Assembly (NCBI GenBank): GCA_029449235.1
Contig: JANATG010000005.1
Location: 1,488,001-1,552,000, forward strand
From: Linnemannia schmuckeri
Lineage: Eukaryota > Mortierellomycota > Mortierellomycetes > Mortierellales > Mortierellaceae
Length of the DNA: 64,000 nt
Direction of reading: 5' to 3'
Each line of letters starts with the position of its first letter. Positions within the stretch are counted from its first letter, which is position 1. Positions 47,433 to 58,827 of the stretch are shown piece after piece. Below the pieces are notes generated by a model that searched no databases, had not been told where the DNA came from, and saw only the letters and a list, made by a program, of their open reading frames with translations. A program made the translations under genes and the position numbers.

Positions 47433-49443
47433 ATGCCGCCAAGTATAGGAGTTACACGGTATACCATCGGCATTCTCGCCCTGCTCTCCGTTGTGTGCAT
47501 CTGGGTCTCCTCCAGCTTCCTCATGAATGTATGTCCTCTCCTTGTTTTCTGCGCAATGCTCGTTTTAGTCATGCTGTTTTTTTTTTGTTTACCTCGGATG
47601 AGAAGAGAATCAAAACAGCAGCAGCTGATCTGCAGTCTTTATTTTTCCTTTGTTTTGTCTCCCTTTCCCCTCGCTGTCTCTGTGCCTATCACGCCATCGA
47701 ATGTGCGAATGACTCCCTTTTTTGTACGACCGTGATCCTTCCTTACCTGCCTGCCCTAACTCGTCCCTCTGTCTGTCGCTCTCCTTTTCGTTGTGGGTAT
47801 GCAGAATATCTTTGCGGGACAAAATTACAACAAACCTTTCTTTGTCACCTATGTCAACACCGCTTCTTTTTCATTCTACCTCCTGGGCCCACTCTTCCGT
47901 CATTGGCGCGAGTCCTGTGCTTGCGGTGATGGTCGTGGTTATTTCTGGACTGGATTATTAACACGGTCTGAAAAATACAAACCATCTATAATGGAGGAGA
48001 CTTCCTCCCAACAACAACAGCCCTCATCCAACACCAGGTATGTACTTAAAAACAAAAACAACAAAAAGGAATACTTTGTTGCATGCAGATCGAAATAACC
48101 AATGCGTGCAAGACAAAAAGACGCCTTTATTGGGAGCTCTCACGTTATCAACTGTCAAAAGAAGTACGACATGATGTGTTCATATTTCCAGTCTAACTCG
48201 TGTCTCTCTATCTATATGTCTGTCTTTCATGCGCATGTCAATCATTTTCATTCTTTGTATATAGGTCATACGGGACTGTGAGCCAGGCAGGGTCAGCAAT
48301 TACAGTAGCGACATCAACTTCTGGAACAGGAGCATCTCAATCAGATGCGGCGTCAACTCTGGAAGGAGGTTCGTTGGCATCAACACAGGATGATCAGCCA
48401 TTGAGCCATCGGGAAATCGCAGAGCTCAGCTTTACTTTCTGCATTCTCTGGTTTGCTGCCAACTGGGCAACTAATGCCTCCCTCGCCTACACCACTGTGG
48501 CCAGTTCGACCATTTTGGCATCAATGTCAGGATTCTTCACACTTGCTATCGGTGCCATTCTCAAGACAGAGTCATTCAGCACGCTCAAATTGATTGCAGT
48601 ATGTGCCAGTGTGGCAGGAGTTGCTCTCGTCAGCGAATCGGATCGGAGCGAAAGTAATGACTTGCTGCTGGACCCTAAGGCACCGATTGCGCCACTATTT
48701 GGGGACTTTCTTGCTTTGATGTCGGCAATGTTTTATGGATGCTACACGGTCCTTCTCAAGGTCAAGATCCAGAACGAGAGTCGAGTCAACATGCCCCTCT
48801 TTTTCGGATTCGTGGGACTTTTCAACCTTGTGCTGCTCTGGCCTATGTTTGGAGTGCTTCATTGGACAGGAATCGAGCCTTTTGAGCTGCCTGCTGACAC
48901 AAAAGTCATTTGGATGATTGGAATCAACGCCATCGTTGGCACTTTTGTGTAAGGATTACATCTCACTTCATCTCTTACTGGTGGCGCCCGAGTTTTCAAT
49001 ACGCCGACAGATGATAATTATCCATCTTCCATATCACTGATATTTTTAATCTTGCTACTGTTCTTTTCTTGTAATTTAGTTCCGATTACCTTTGGCTTCT
49101 TAGTATGTTGATGACTTCACCATTGGTGGTGACTCTTGGTCTTTCACTGACGATTCCTTTGGCGCTCTTGGGAGATGTGGTTGGATATGGCAGAGTTCTT
49201 GGAGCAGCCTATTGGGTGGGAGCAGGATTGGTGCTTGCAGGGTTTTTTGGCGTTAATGGCGTAGCTTTGAGCGAGCGGGACGAAGCGGACCGAGAGGAAG
49301 AAGTGGCGATCCGATCCGCAGCGTCTTTTCCGACAGCCGCTGTAGCCGCTTCAGCCTTTGCCTCTGTGGAACACCATGGACATGAGCGCTCTATTTCGCG
49401 CGACGAGACAGAGCGTCTTTTGCGTCCGACTATCAGCCGCTGA
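47433..49443 (+). CDS. DMT-superfamily transporter, SLC35F5/YML018C type
   Basis: Ten-TM drug/metabolite transporter, 458 aa; exons 47433-47528, 47805-48037, 48265-48948, 49080-49443. TM1 is IGILALLSVVCIWVSSSFL, followed by NKPFFVTYVNTASFSFYLL for TM2. A 70-residue Ser/Thr/Gln linker separates TM2 from TM3. The core helix pair NWATNASLAYTTVASSTILASMSGFFTLAIGAI is the SLC35F EamA signature. A second EamA repeat follows (FYGCYTVLLKV to SDYLWLLSMLMTSPLVVTLGLSL). The C-terminus is a charged cytosolic tail. Yeast homologues sit at the vacuolar membrane and the human one is uncharacterised, so the transported compound is unknown. Confidence 0.9.
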
Positions 49444-49891
49444 AATTCTTCGTTCCTCCCTTTACTCGCGAAGGTTTCCTTCCACCATTGTAAACATCTG
49501 GTTTTTTTTGTAACATACACATTACGTTAATAATAATCCTTCCGCTTTTGTAACATCTTTTTTTGTTTGCTGTGTGCCTATTTTTTTCTTGCCAAGGATC
49601 CAAGGATCGGGCTGACTTGACCAGACGCACCGCCAAATCAGGTTTTGGGAACTAGGGGTTGGTGGACACATTTTGCCCCACAGGATCGTGCACGTCCGTA
49701 AAGCTGGTATAAATGGCACGTGCTGGAACAAAGGACAAGGACAAAAAGCACTGCTCCTTTTTCAGCCCGTGAAGTCATATTCTTCTTTCCTCTTTTCTTC
49801 ATTTGTCCATCCAACCAAATTCATCTCTTACCATCTCCATACTTCACACCTCTTTCTCCATTTCATTTAAACAACCTTCACATCCACCATC
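49444..49891. other. Intergenic region, 448 bp
   Basis: 3' UTR of the transporter and a C/T-rich leader before the lipase ATG. No other feature recognised. Confidence 0.55.
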
Positions 49892-52800
49892 ATGTCAGAA
49901 GTGGTGGCCACACTCTTCTCTCGACCAAAACTCTCCCCTTCTCCCAGAAACTCAGCCGGACCAGGACCTGGACGATTCAACAGCTCGTCTTCCTTGCCCA
50001 ACCTCATCACCCAACAACCTCTCCAGCGACCCGGCATGACTACATCCCTTGCCACCATGACGGCCGTCTCATCACAGACAGACATTCACATGACCTCACC
50101 GACCAGTACCCGCACCACTGCAAGCATCAGTAGTACAACCGCATCAATGGCATCGACTTCCACTTCTTCCTTAATTACCACGAGTCCGACAGACCTCCAC
50201 CACCAGTTACCTTCGACACCCCGCACTAATAGTAGTAGCAGCACCAGCACCACCACCAGCGCTGCAGCCCAATTGCTGTCGAGGGTGTCGGAGGAGATTA
50301 AGCAGCGGCCATGGCGTCCTTTGCCCGATAAACGATTACAGGTGCGCGACCCTTCCTTTTTTACTTCAAAATCTTGTTCCCTATCTGTTAGTTCTCATAC
50401 AGTTCATCGACCGATCAAAGTGACAAAAAAAAGATGCCCAACAACTCTATCGAGGAAAAGTATTCTAAGTATCGACCACTGGGGGACCTTTCTTCCTGCT
50501 TTACATTAGATCAATGTCAAGAGAATCGATCTCAACCAGATCCTCCAGCGACCCTATGTCATCTTGACGCTTGGAGGTATTGTGACCCCTCTTTCCCCTT
50601 CGACGCGCAAATGCGCTCGGCCGATGACGATGGAATTGTTGTTCCTTCTATCGCAAAATTGAAGACTGAAATGATTAACACGAAACCTTGTCCCACCTCG
50701 ATTTGGTCTTTGTTTAGATCAATCGTACCAGACATCGACGTCGGAACGGGAGCATGGGGAATGGAACGAAGGGTTTGAGTTCCGTGTCACCTATCACGCC
50801 CAGCTCTTTGACAGTTTACAGGTACGCCTCCTTCAATCACCACAGGAATAAGGTTGCATTGGGATGACACACCCTTTACTGACAATCGTTGATCTACCTT
50901 GTTACTAGCTGGATCTGTACGACAGGAGTATCTTACTTCGTGACAGACATGTCGGGCGAGCAGAGATCAAACTTTCACACTTGGAGGGGTTGCCAGAGTC
51001 ATTCACCAGGTGAGTTTGCTGACCTGGTTAAGGTTTGACGGTGAACGAGGGTCCTCTCGTGGTCTTCACCAACTCATTCCCTCTCATAAATTGAATGTAG
51101 GAAGCAAACAGACAGTGCAAATTAAGCACATCACACATATCCACGGGACTCCCACTTATTCATCCCCTTTTTCTACTCCTCCCCTTATCCTCTTATTTGT
51201 TTGACAGCTTTTATGAAATTTGGGACAGGACGAAATCTGCCAGCACAATGTCGAACCTTGCAGGCAAAAAGACGCTCTCGTCCAACATTGGAGCCATTCA
51301 ACTTCGAGTTCACTACCGCTATCAGAAGCCACCACAGCATGATGAAAATGCTGAACCGCCAGTGTCGATTATACCAGCACCTAGTATATCAAACGAACTG
51401 GAGGCCGACTCTGATTTCTTGGCACAGCTTTCGGAGGCGATGATGGACGAGGCTTCGGACACGAGATTCCAAAAGTACGAGGATCCCGAGAACAAGGAGT
51501 CCAGAGCAGAACAGCAGGCGGAACTCAAGTTTGCGACAGTGGATGATGACGAGGCTGTTGTTCAGTATCCTATTCTGGACATGGTTGGCTCATGGACCAT
51601 TGCACCCGAGACTAAAAAGGTCGTCAAGGCGGTCATCCGAATGGCATCTGCCTTTGTAAGTCATCGTCGTCGGTTGGGAGGACCGCCTGACATATTTTTA
51701 GTTTGTTTGATGCTATTCGCACGATATTTTTCAACTAGCACTAACATTTGTGGTATTTGTCAACCTCATCGCTGGTGTTATTATTAGGGGCAAGGCTTTG
51801 AGTTGACGAACGCACAGATTTTGACTGCAGTTGTTGTTCTCGAGAGATACTATCGGGATGTGACCAGCGAGAGAATGGACACGGGCCTGGCCACATTGGA
51901 GCAAGTTGAGCATGCTGGATACTTTTGGCGATTCTCTATGGCATGCTATGTAAGTCACAAGAGATCTTTTGCGCATACACACCTCATGCTCATTGTTTGA
52001 GACACCAAGCGTTAACATGCGCACTTAATTGACAATTACTGCTTTAGGGCTGGGCAGGAATCAACTTTGTGGGCAAAGGAAACGGGATCATGAAAGATTT
52101 GATCCGTTGGCGGTCAGACCATGCCTGCGCAATTGATTTCCTTCGCATCCCGAAGGAGGACTTGCTGGCCTATGAGTTCCATGCCTCCAAGGTCTTCCAC
52201 CCCAGTTACTATGTTGCTCTGGATCGCGCCACCAACTCGATCGTCTTGGCCATTCGAGGCACAATGGTAAACCGTGTTGAAGATCGTCGAACGCACGCAG
52301 CATGAAGGCGGTAGCAAACAGCAAGGGTGATTTTTGAGCTTATGTACTGACGCAGTTCTTAATAATCTGCTAAATATTTCATAGAGCGCATTTGACACTC
52401 TCACTGACCTTGTTTGCGAATACCAGCAGTGGAAGGGCGGTCTTGTTCACGGCGGCATGAAGACATCGGCAGATTGGTTCATGACCAACTTGGTCCCTCA
52501 GATTGTCGCCTACATCTCCAAGCACAAGGTTTCGGCATTGAACATTGTTGGACACAGTCTTGGAGGTGGTACTGCGTCGATCTTGACTATGATGCTCTTA
52601 GACCACCAACACGAATTCCAGTCATTAATGAATGGTCACTTCAGGATCCAATGCCACGCGTTTGCACCGGCTTGCAGTGTCTCCAAGGAACTGGCGGATC
52701 GGTACAGGGACTATATCCGCTGCTATGTTTATGAGGATGATATTGTCAGTCGGTTGAGTTATGGAAGCATGATGGATGTCAAGACTATGATGTTGGGCGC

Positions 52801-53317
52801 TGTTGAGGCTGCAGCGCATATGGGCTTGACCAAAGTGTTCCTCACAGGCACTGACGATGATTGGAAACCTACGCTGGAAGCTGTCTCTGAAGTCCGCAAG
52901 CAGATCAAAGCTGCTGCTATTCAAAACCCTAAGGTATGATCACGAGTTTTCGACACTCGTCATTAGCTAAATTGGCTCATCGCGTCGCTTTTGCTATGTC
53001 GTGCAGTTGAACGCACTATCTGACTGACCTATGTATTCACTTTTTTTTGATAGCTGTATATTGCAGGGGCAGTGTTCCAGTTGTGGCGGCACCAGGATGA
53101 ACTGGACTGTGTAGAGATGAAGCCAGCATCGAACCGACTGTGCGAAGAGGTGCTGATCAAATCAGCGGCGCTGTCTCAGCACCTCCTTGGCATTCTGGAC
53201 AATGCATTCCCCAAGGCGCGCGAGTCCAGTATGATGATACCCTCTAACCAAACCGTCTCTCCGACCACCTTATCCAAAGAGAAGACTATTCGGCTTACCC
53301 GGAAAAACACCAATTAG
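49892..53317 (+). CDS. C2-domain class 3 lipase (diacylglycerol-lipase-like)
   Basis: 787 aa from nine exons: 49892-50341, 50510-50576, 50718-50821, 50909-51009, 51208-51655, 51788-51949, 52048-52266, 52385-52933, 53054-53317. The first ~130 residues are S/T-rich and disordered. A C2 domain spans about 150-280 (INVKRIDLNQILQRPYVILTLGG, EWNEGFEFRV, LDLYDRSILLRDRHVGRAEI), suggesting recruitment to membranes; its acidic loop residues are sparse, so calcium binding is uncertain. The lipase_3 domain has ALDRATNSIVLAIRGTM (oxyanion strand) and the nucleophile elbow IVGHSLGGG with Ser575. A likely catalytic Asp is in YEDDIVSRLS. It resembles sn-1 diacylglycerol lipases without the TM helices. The product lipid is unknown. 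Confidence 0.9.
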
Positions 53318-53350
53318 ATATTTAATATTTGCATTTAAAAGAGATAGAGA

Positions 53351-53356
53351 AATAAA
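53351..53356 (+). terminator. AATAAA poly(A) signal of the lipase gene
   Basis: AATAAATTATG 33 nt after the stop codon. Confidence 0.5.
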
Positions 53357-53711
53357 TTATGATACTCTTCATTTTTGTGGGGATTTAATGGGTTTCTGAG
53401 GGGGGGGGGGCTTGGAGGAGAATGACAATGGGTGAGTGAAAGATAGAGTTCGTTTCCGCGTCATGATCAAAATTCAGCAAGTTAGGTAGGCATGAATACA
53501 CAATTCATTTCCAAGTTAGCAATGAGGTGACCATAGCCTCACAGGGAGATGGAAGAGAGGCAATATCAGATTTTTGCACGAGATAAAGAATATGAGTGCG
53601 GAATAAACAGCGATTCTTTTTTTTTGACGTTTAATGGGACTAAAGCGCTGGAAGATGCCATCTAGGGGTTGGGGGAAAGGGTACAATTCTTGTTCATCAC
53701 AGTAGCTGTTT

Positions 53712-53715
<4 letters not shown>

Positions 53716-53748
<33 letters not shown>
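53716..53748. repeat. Poly(A), 33 nt
   Basis: Homopolymer about 100 bp beyond the ML gene stop (poly(T) in that gene's sense). No flanking element recognised. Confidence 0.9.
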
Positions 53749-53750
<2 letters not shown>

Positions 53751-53846
53751 GAAAGAGGTGATAAACACCAATGGACAGTTAGTGAAGAGAAGCAAGGTAA
53801 ACTTGGCTTTCAATACATATACAAGACAATAAGGATACCAGGCGGT

Positions 53847-54415
53847 TTACTTACAGGCCTGGCAGAACAAAACGGCGTTGTCTCCATTGCTGGCGAAAAC
53901 GGTGGTATCGCCGTAAATCTAGCACAGAACAAAAACATAACGCCGAATGTGTTTTCCATGGTCAAAAAAAAAGCCATATATCGTTCTTCTGGGAAATGAA
54001 TCCGTGGCATGTGGCGACATAGATGGCTGTTGCAATAAACAGAACTTACATCGGCGATCTCGCCATTATAGTTAATGCAGGCGTGGAGCGTCTTGGGGCC
54101 GGCAGGGATAGGGCAGTTGTAGCCACTCTCTCCCAAGACAGTGCACAGATCGGCGGCAAAAGTGTTTGTAACGCGACCGAGGTATTTTACTGTGACCGTA
54201 AGCTCGGCTCCTTGAATGATGGGCTTTGCAAAGGTACCTGTCAAGGTTCCGCAGACCTTCTCACCAAGGCATGCCCATTCTCCATCCATCTGGAAGGAGG
54301 CGTCGAGGACTTGAGTGGTGGAGGAAGTAGCGCAGTTGGTCCAGACGAGAGGGGCGGCCTGGGAGGTGACGGCGATGAATGCGGCGGCAGAGGCGATAAT
54401 GGTAACGAACTTCAT
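53847..54415 (-). CDS. Small secreted ML-domain (MD-2/NPC2-like) lipid-binding protein
   Basis: 145 aa from exons 54415-54050 and 53918-53847. Begins with a clear signal peptide (MKFVTIIASAAAFIAVTSQA, cleaved near APL). The mature part has the spacing of an ML beta-sandwich: WTNCAT, VCGTLTG, VKYLGRV, DLCTVLGESGYNCPIPAGP, HACINYNG and LFCQACK, giving eight cysteines. DLC...CPIPAG matches fungal phosphatidylglycerol/phosphatidylinositol transfer proteins. Expected outside the cell or in the vacuole/endosome lumen, binding sterols or phospholipids. The ligand is not known. A broken paralogue with the same intron position lies 1.8 kb upstream. Family call moderate because the domain is short and divergent. 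Confidence 0.75.
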
Positions 54416-56197
54416 GATGAAAGATGTAAGAACGTAGGAGGGGTGGAAAAGGCGAGGACGAGGAATGGGATGATCTAAGATGAATAGCAAAAGGTAACGG
54501 GATAAGCACGTTCTTATATTTTTGAAAAAAGCTGAGCGATGGACTGATGGCGAGAAGTACACAGTGGGGACGGAAAATTTTAATGTATACACTTTCATGT
54601 GGGAGTTGAAGAACAGAGGGCATACTACATCCCAAAGGTGTAAAGTGAACATGCTGGTACATCTAGACCTCCAAGCGCACTCCAGTACTACCAACGCCGT
54701 GTTTTCGTATTCTCATACACTACAAACAAAAAGCTGAAGCGGATAATTTTATGTAAACAAGAAGCCTATAGGAGCCAACAATCAAAAGAGGAAGTCCCCT
54801 GTAGTTATCGTGCTTGAATTGTGAGTGAATTCTCCACGAATTTGCTCACAAGGATGAAATGGAAATGTGGCAGTGTAGAGAACCGAGCGTCAATTTTATG
54901 TTAAGGCGCGCCTTCAGAAGAAAAATGCTTCTTGCGCCAGCAGACGCAGAATCTAGCCGCATGTACACTGTGCAAAAAAAAAATGGACTATTGTTTATAG
55001 TACATCTTTGTTTGAAAGGCTGACAGGACACGGTTCCAGATTGCTAAAAAGGGAGAGTCTGATATGTTTGCTGCATAATTTTTGTGTTGGAAGTATTTCC
55101 CATTTGTCATGGTCAGCATTTAGCCGGAAGGCTGCCTCATCGAACTCTTTTCTTGTTTCTTATCGCGTTTTCACAAGTGGCGAGGGTGCGTGTGGCTATG
55201 TTCAAGTTTCCGCGGGACTAGTCTGTTATAGTAAAAGGTGGTCATAGCCTCGTCGTAGGCCTGCGAGATATTGATGGGGCTGATGGCTAATCAACGCGAC
55301 TCTATAGGTCTCACTTGTCACGAAAACAGTGGTGGCGCAGACTACCTAACGGCCGCTTGGATTTATTACCATATGTAAGATAATATTCTTGGCTAACTAG
55401 CAAGAAGAAAACCTCTCATCTTGGAGAATGCCTTCTCTACATACCATTCCATTCTGTTCATTTTCAAGGAGATTTAGCTGAACACAGATAAGTCAAAATA
55501 AAACGTAGATGGGAAAGTACACAGAGAAAGAGGCTAACATGTCACAATAAAAACAAACACATTTCCGCTGGCTCTCTTTGTACCACCGCGTGCCTTGCAT
55601 GTCTAGAGAGAACACGGAAAAAATCCGCCTTACTTTTTGCTCACAGAGTAAGTTTTTCTCTCTATTTTTTTTTCTTGTTTTATGTCTGTTTTGCATTCAA
55701 AGTTAGACCAAATGGTCGCGAAGCTGAAAAATCCATTGGTTTACGTGAAGCAATAAAGTGTGGTTTCCATTCCAAAAGAACAGTGAAACTCTAAAAAGGA
55801 TCGTTGATTTTATTTGTTTGTTGAGATTTGAGCATTCATAGTACAAGTCTGTTAGCAAACGTGCGATTTACCACCAATAAACTAACAAGGCCAAGAACGA
55901 AGGGATTCGTCTCTATGTTATGACGCGTTTCAATAACGGGTTCATACCGACACCACTCAAAAGTTGGGGTAGAGGCATGGCTTGGCTCGCTAGCGGCGAG
56001 GGGAAGAAGAATGATGAATGACTGATTAGCCTTAAAGGTATAAAAACACTGATTTAGACTTCAGTAGGTGTCATTGCTTATGGACTACTACAACAGCAGA
56101 GTAAAGTAATAAACATTGTAGGAAACAGATTTTCTTTATTGCTGCTGGCATTTTCCATGGTTAAAGACAGGTAGCTGAAGTAGCACGAACTTTTTCC
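54416..56197. other. Intergenic region between the two ML genes, 1.8 kb
   Basis: AT-rich with no sustained coding frame. Presumably holds the promoter of the intact ML gene and the 3' flank of the broken copy. No third copy of the gene seen. Confidence 0.5.
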
Positions 56198-56865
56198 TTA
56201 ACACTGCTTGTTCATGGCGATAGCTACAAGAAAAAAAACGATAAAAGTAAAAAAAATGGGCGAGTTCGATGAAGCTGAACAAGGTCTTTTATGTCTTCAT
56301 GATGAATGTCAGAAAAAAACGCGTACCAGACAGGCAGGTGACCAGTTTTCCACTTCCGTTCATGATATGCATGGTGCTGTTGGTGGGGATCTAATATAGC
56401 GATAAATAAAAAGTACATGCTGTAGTTTCAGCACTCTCCACTTTTACATGCATTACAAGGTATCAATTTGTGAGAGAAATGAAACGGGTAAAAAAAAACA
56501 GGACGTACTTCAACGATCTCAGCATTCCAATCGTTGATACAAGCGGTAAAAGTCTTGGGACCGAGGGTAATGGGGCAAGGAGAACCGTTATCGGCCAGAA
56601 ATCACGTCCGTAGGAACGAACAACACGACCGAGGTACTTGCCCGTAATGTAGAGCTTGGTTCCCTCGATGATGGGGGCAGACAAGGTCCCGGTCAAAGTG
56701 GCACAAACGTCCTTATTGACGCAGGGCAGCTCTCCAGCGATCTGGAAGGTGGGGTTGACGAGGCCAGCGCTGCCTGTAACGCAGCTGGTCCAGGTGACTG
56801 GCTCGGCCCGGGAGGAGACGGCCGAGTAGGGCAACGGCGGGGGCGGCGATTGTAGTGAACTTCAT
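56198..56865 (-). pseudogene. Frameshifted paralogue of the ML-domain secreted protein
   Basis: Sequence reads as a second ML gene: signal peptide start MKFTTIAAPAVALL; mature part PVTWTSCVTG, DVCATLTGTL, GKYLGRVV; then SPCPITLGPKTFTACIN; intron at the same place (donor 56508-56507), then IPTNSTMHIMNGSGKLVTC. These pieces lie in different frames. A shift of one base is needed near 56820-56830 between signal peptide and mature part, and one more base near 56600 before the CPI motif. Splicing cannot repair single-base shifts, so the copy looks inactivated. Base-calling errors are the alternative, but no other gene here needs correction. A third exon (56223-56198, ending NKQC) is possible. Confidence 0.7.
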
Positions 56866-58827
56866 GGTTTTTGTTTCGTTGTTTGTTGAGGAGATGAAAC
56901 TAGAAGAGTGTGGGTATTGGAAAAGTGGTGGTGGCGAGGACTCTTATAGGAGAAAAAAAATGAAAGTACACATGCTGGTGGAGAACATGACGAGAAAACC
57001 AAGTCTAGGGTCGGATCCTGCTTCCGACTGAGGATGTTCATTATAGTGCAAACATATCTGAGCTGACCGAACGCGATATTCCTTTCATATCCTTGCAGAT
57101 GTTCGTTTCCGACGCGCCGTCTCAGTTAAGCAAAAGAGAACCCATATGCATAAAAGTCGACGCTCGGATGTTCCATACCATAAGGATTTTCATAGCCGGG
57201 TCAAAGGGATTGACAATTGGTAATAATCCGTTCCCTTGGCAAGCGATGGCCCAGGTACAACAGCCCACAAACCTACACATTTATTCGCAAAAAAAGAAAC
57301 GGACGTCCAAATATTTTCTAACATTTCCACATAGAATAAAGAAAAGTTGGAAACAGAGCCTAGTACCCCTGAAAAAATGAGAAAGAACCAAGCCTGCAGA
57401 TTCCACTAAGGATGAAGCGCATGCAACAACGCATACTCAAAAGTACACACAATGACACAATGGTTGGTAGCAAACCGTTGTGTCCATGAATTTGATATCG
57501 AATATGCATATCTCATTTGTAAGGATAGCCGCAAAACCAGTTTTATGTTCTTCATGTTGCTTGTCATCTAAGAGCTCTGCCTTGAAGACCATTTGTTTTT
57601 TGTTCTTTTGTTTTTTTTTGTTTGTTTGTTTGTTAGTTAGTTTTGTTCCGGATACCATGAAAAACATGGGGTATTTTCTATGCCAGCATGTTATCATTCA
57701 CTTCTTACTCAACGCCCAAAAACGTTTTTTTGCTACCAGTTCAAAGGGTGTAAAGAGACAGAGACCGAAGTAAACGAAAAATCGGTCTGTCTCCTCTCCT
57801 TCTACGAGAGAGCCCGCCTGTTATGTTCGTGGAGGAAGAAAGACGGAGAGACAAATAGGGAAAGAGACACAACCGCTGGTCCTGACTGAGGTTACACAAC
57901 GGATTGAATGCGCTTCTTTCGACTCTTGTCCGTTAAAAAATCAATTGATGCTTTTTCTTAACCGAGAACATTCAAATAATATGAACAAAGCACGGCTGCC
58001 ACAAAACAAACAAAAACCACGTACGAAAAATGTGTCCGCGACCATATAAATTTTGCTCCTTTCATAACATATGAGCACAAAAAGACAATCCATCTTGATG
58101 AATATTTTTTTTTTTTTTTTTTTTTTTCTTCAAACATAGTAAAATAAAAAGGGACATCCCTTCCAGTGAAAAAATGAAAGAAGTCACAACATTGGACGCA
58201 TAAGAGCCAAAGAAAAAAATGCCAACCCAATTCTTGTACAACACGGAAAAAGAGTATGAACCATGGAGTACGATACCATGTATGTATTCTTGCCATAATT
58301 GACATCGATTCCTTGAGATGAAGCAACGTTGAAAACACAAATCGCCTATTTTTTTTTTTCGCTTTAAGAACCAGTTTGCAGAGAATACCTAACTGGTATC
58401 ACTTTTCCTCTCACCATTGATTTGACACTCATCTATTGTAGACACGTCCTAGAGAAATCTAAAGCAAGCGCGAGGCTACATCCAAAAAAACAAAGCTCTT
58501 CGAGCTGAGTTGGAACAAGATATAGAGAAAACATCAATATGGGATATGTTGGCAATAGCAATTAGCTCAAAAAGACGATGACAGTCCCACCACCACTTGG
58601 CCTGTGCGTTTCACGTTCCACGTTCCTGAATGACGATCAATCACTGATCAAAAATAAAATAAAACGGTTATTTTTCGTTTTTTTTGCATGGTCCTCTGCC
58701 TTTTCAAAACAAAGATTTTTTTTTTCAAAACTTTTTGGAAGTTATTTAAAGCATGGTGCATTTTACATCTGCTGAGTTGCGCATAGTGTTTATTCAACAA
58801 CTCAAAAATAAGAGAGCGAGCTTCTTT
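56866..58827. other. Intergenic region, 2.0 kb
   Basis: Upstream flank of the ML pseudogene and 3' flank of the VPS9 gene. A/T-rich, with a 23-nt T run (58105-58127). No coding or RNA gene recognised. Confidence 0.5.
58105..58127. repeat. Poly(T), 23 nt
   Basis: Homopolymer in AT-rich intergenic DNA. Confidence 0.85.

Larger units (their letters stand above)
53318..53846. other. Convergent spacer, 529 bp
   Basis: Between the lipase and ML-gene stops. Contains an 11-nt G run (53400-53410) and a 33-nt A run. No coding sequence seen. Confidence 0.55.
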
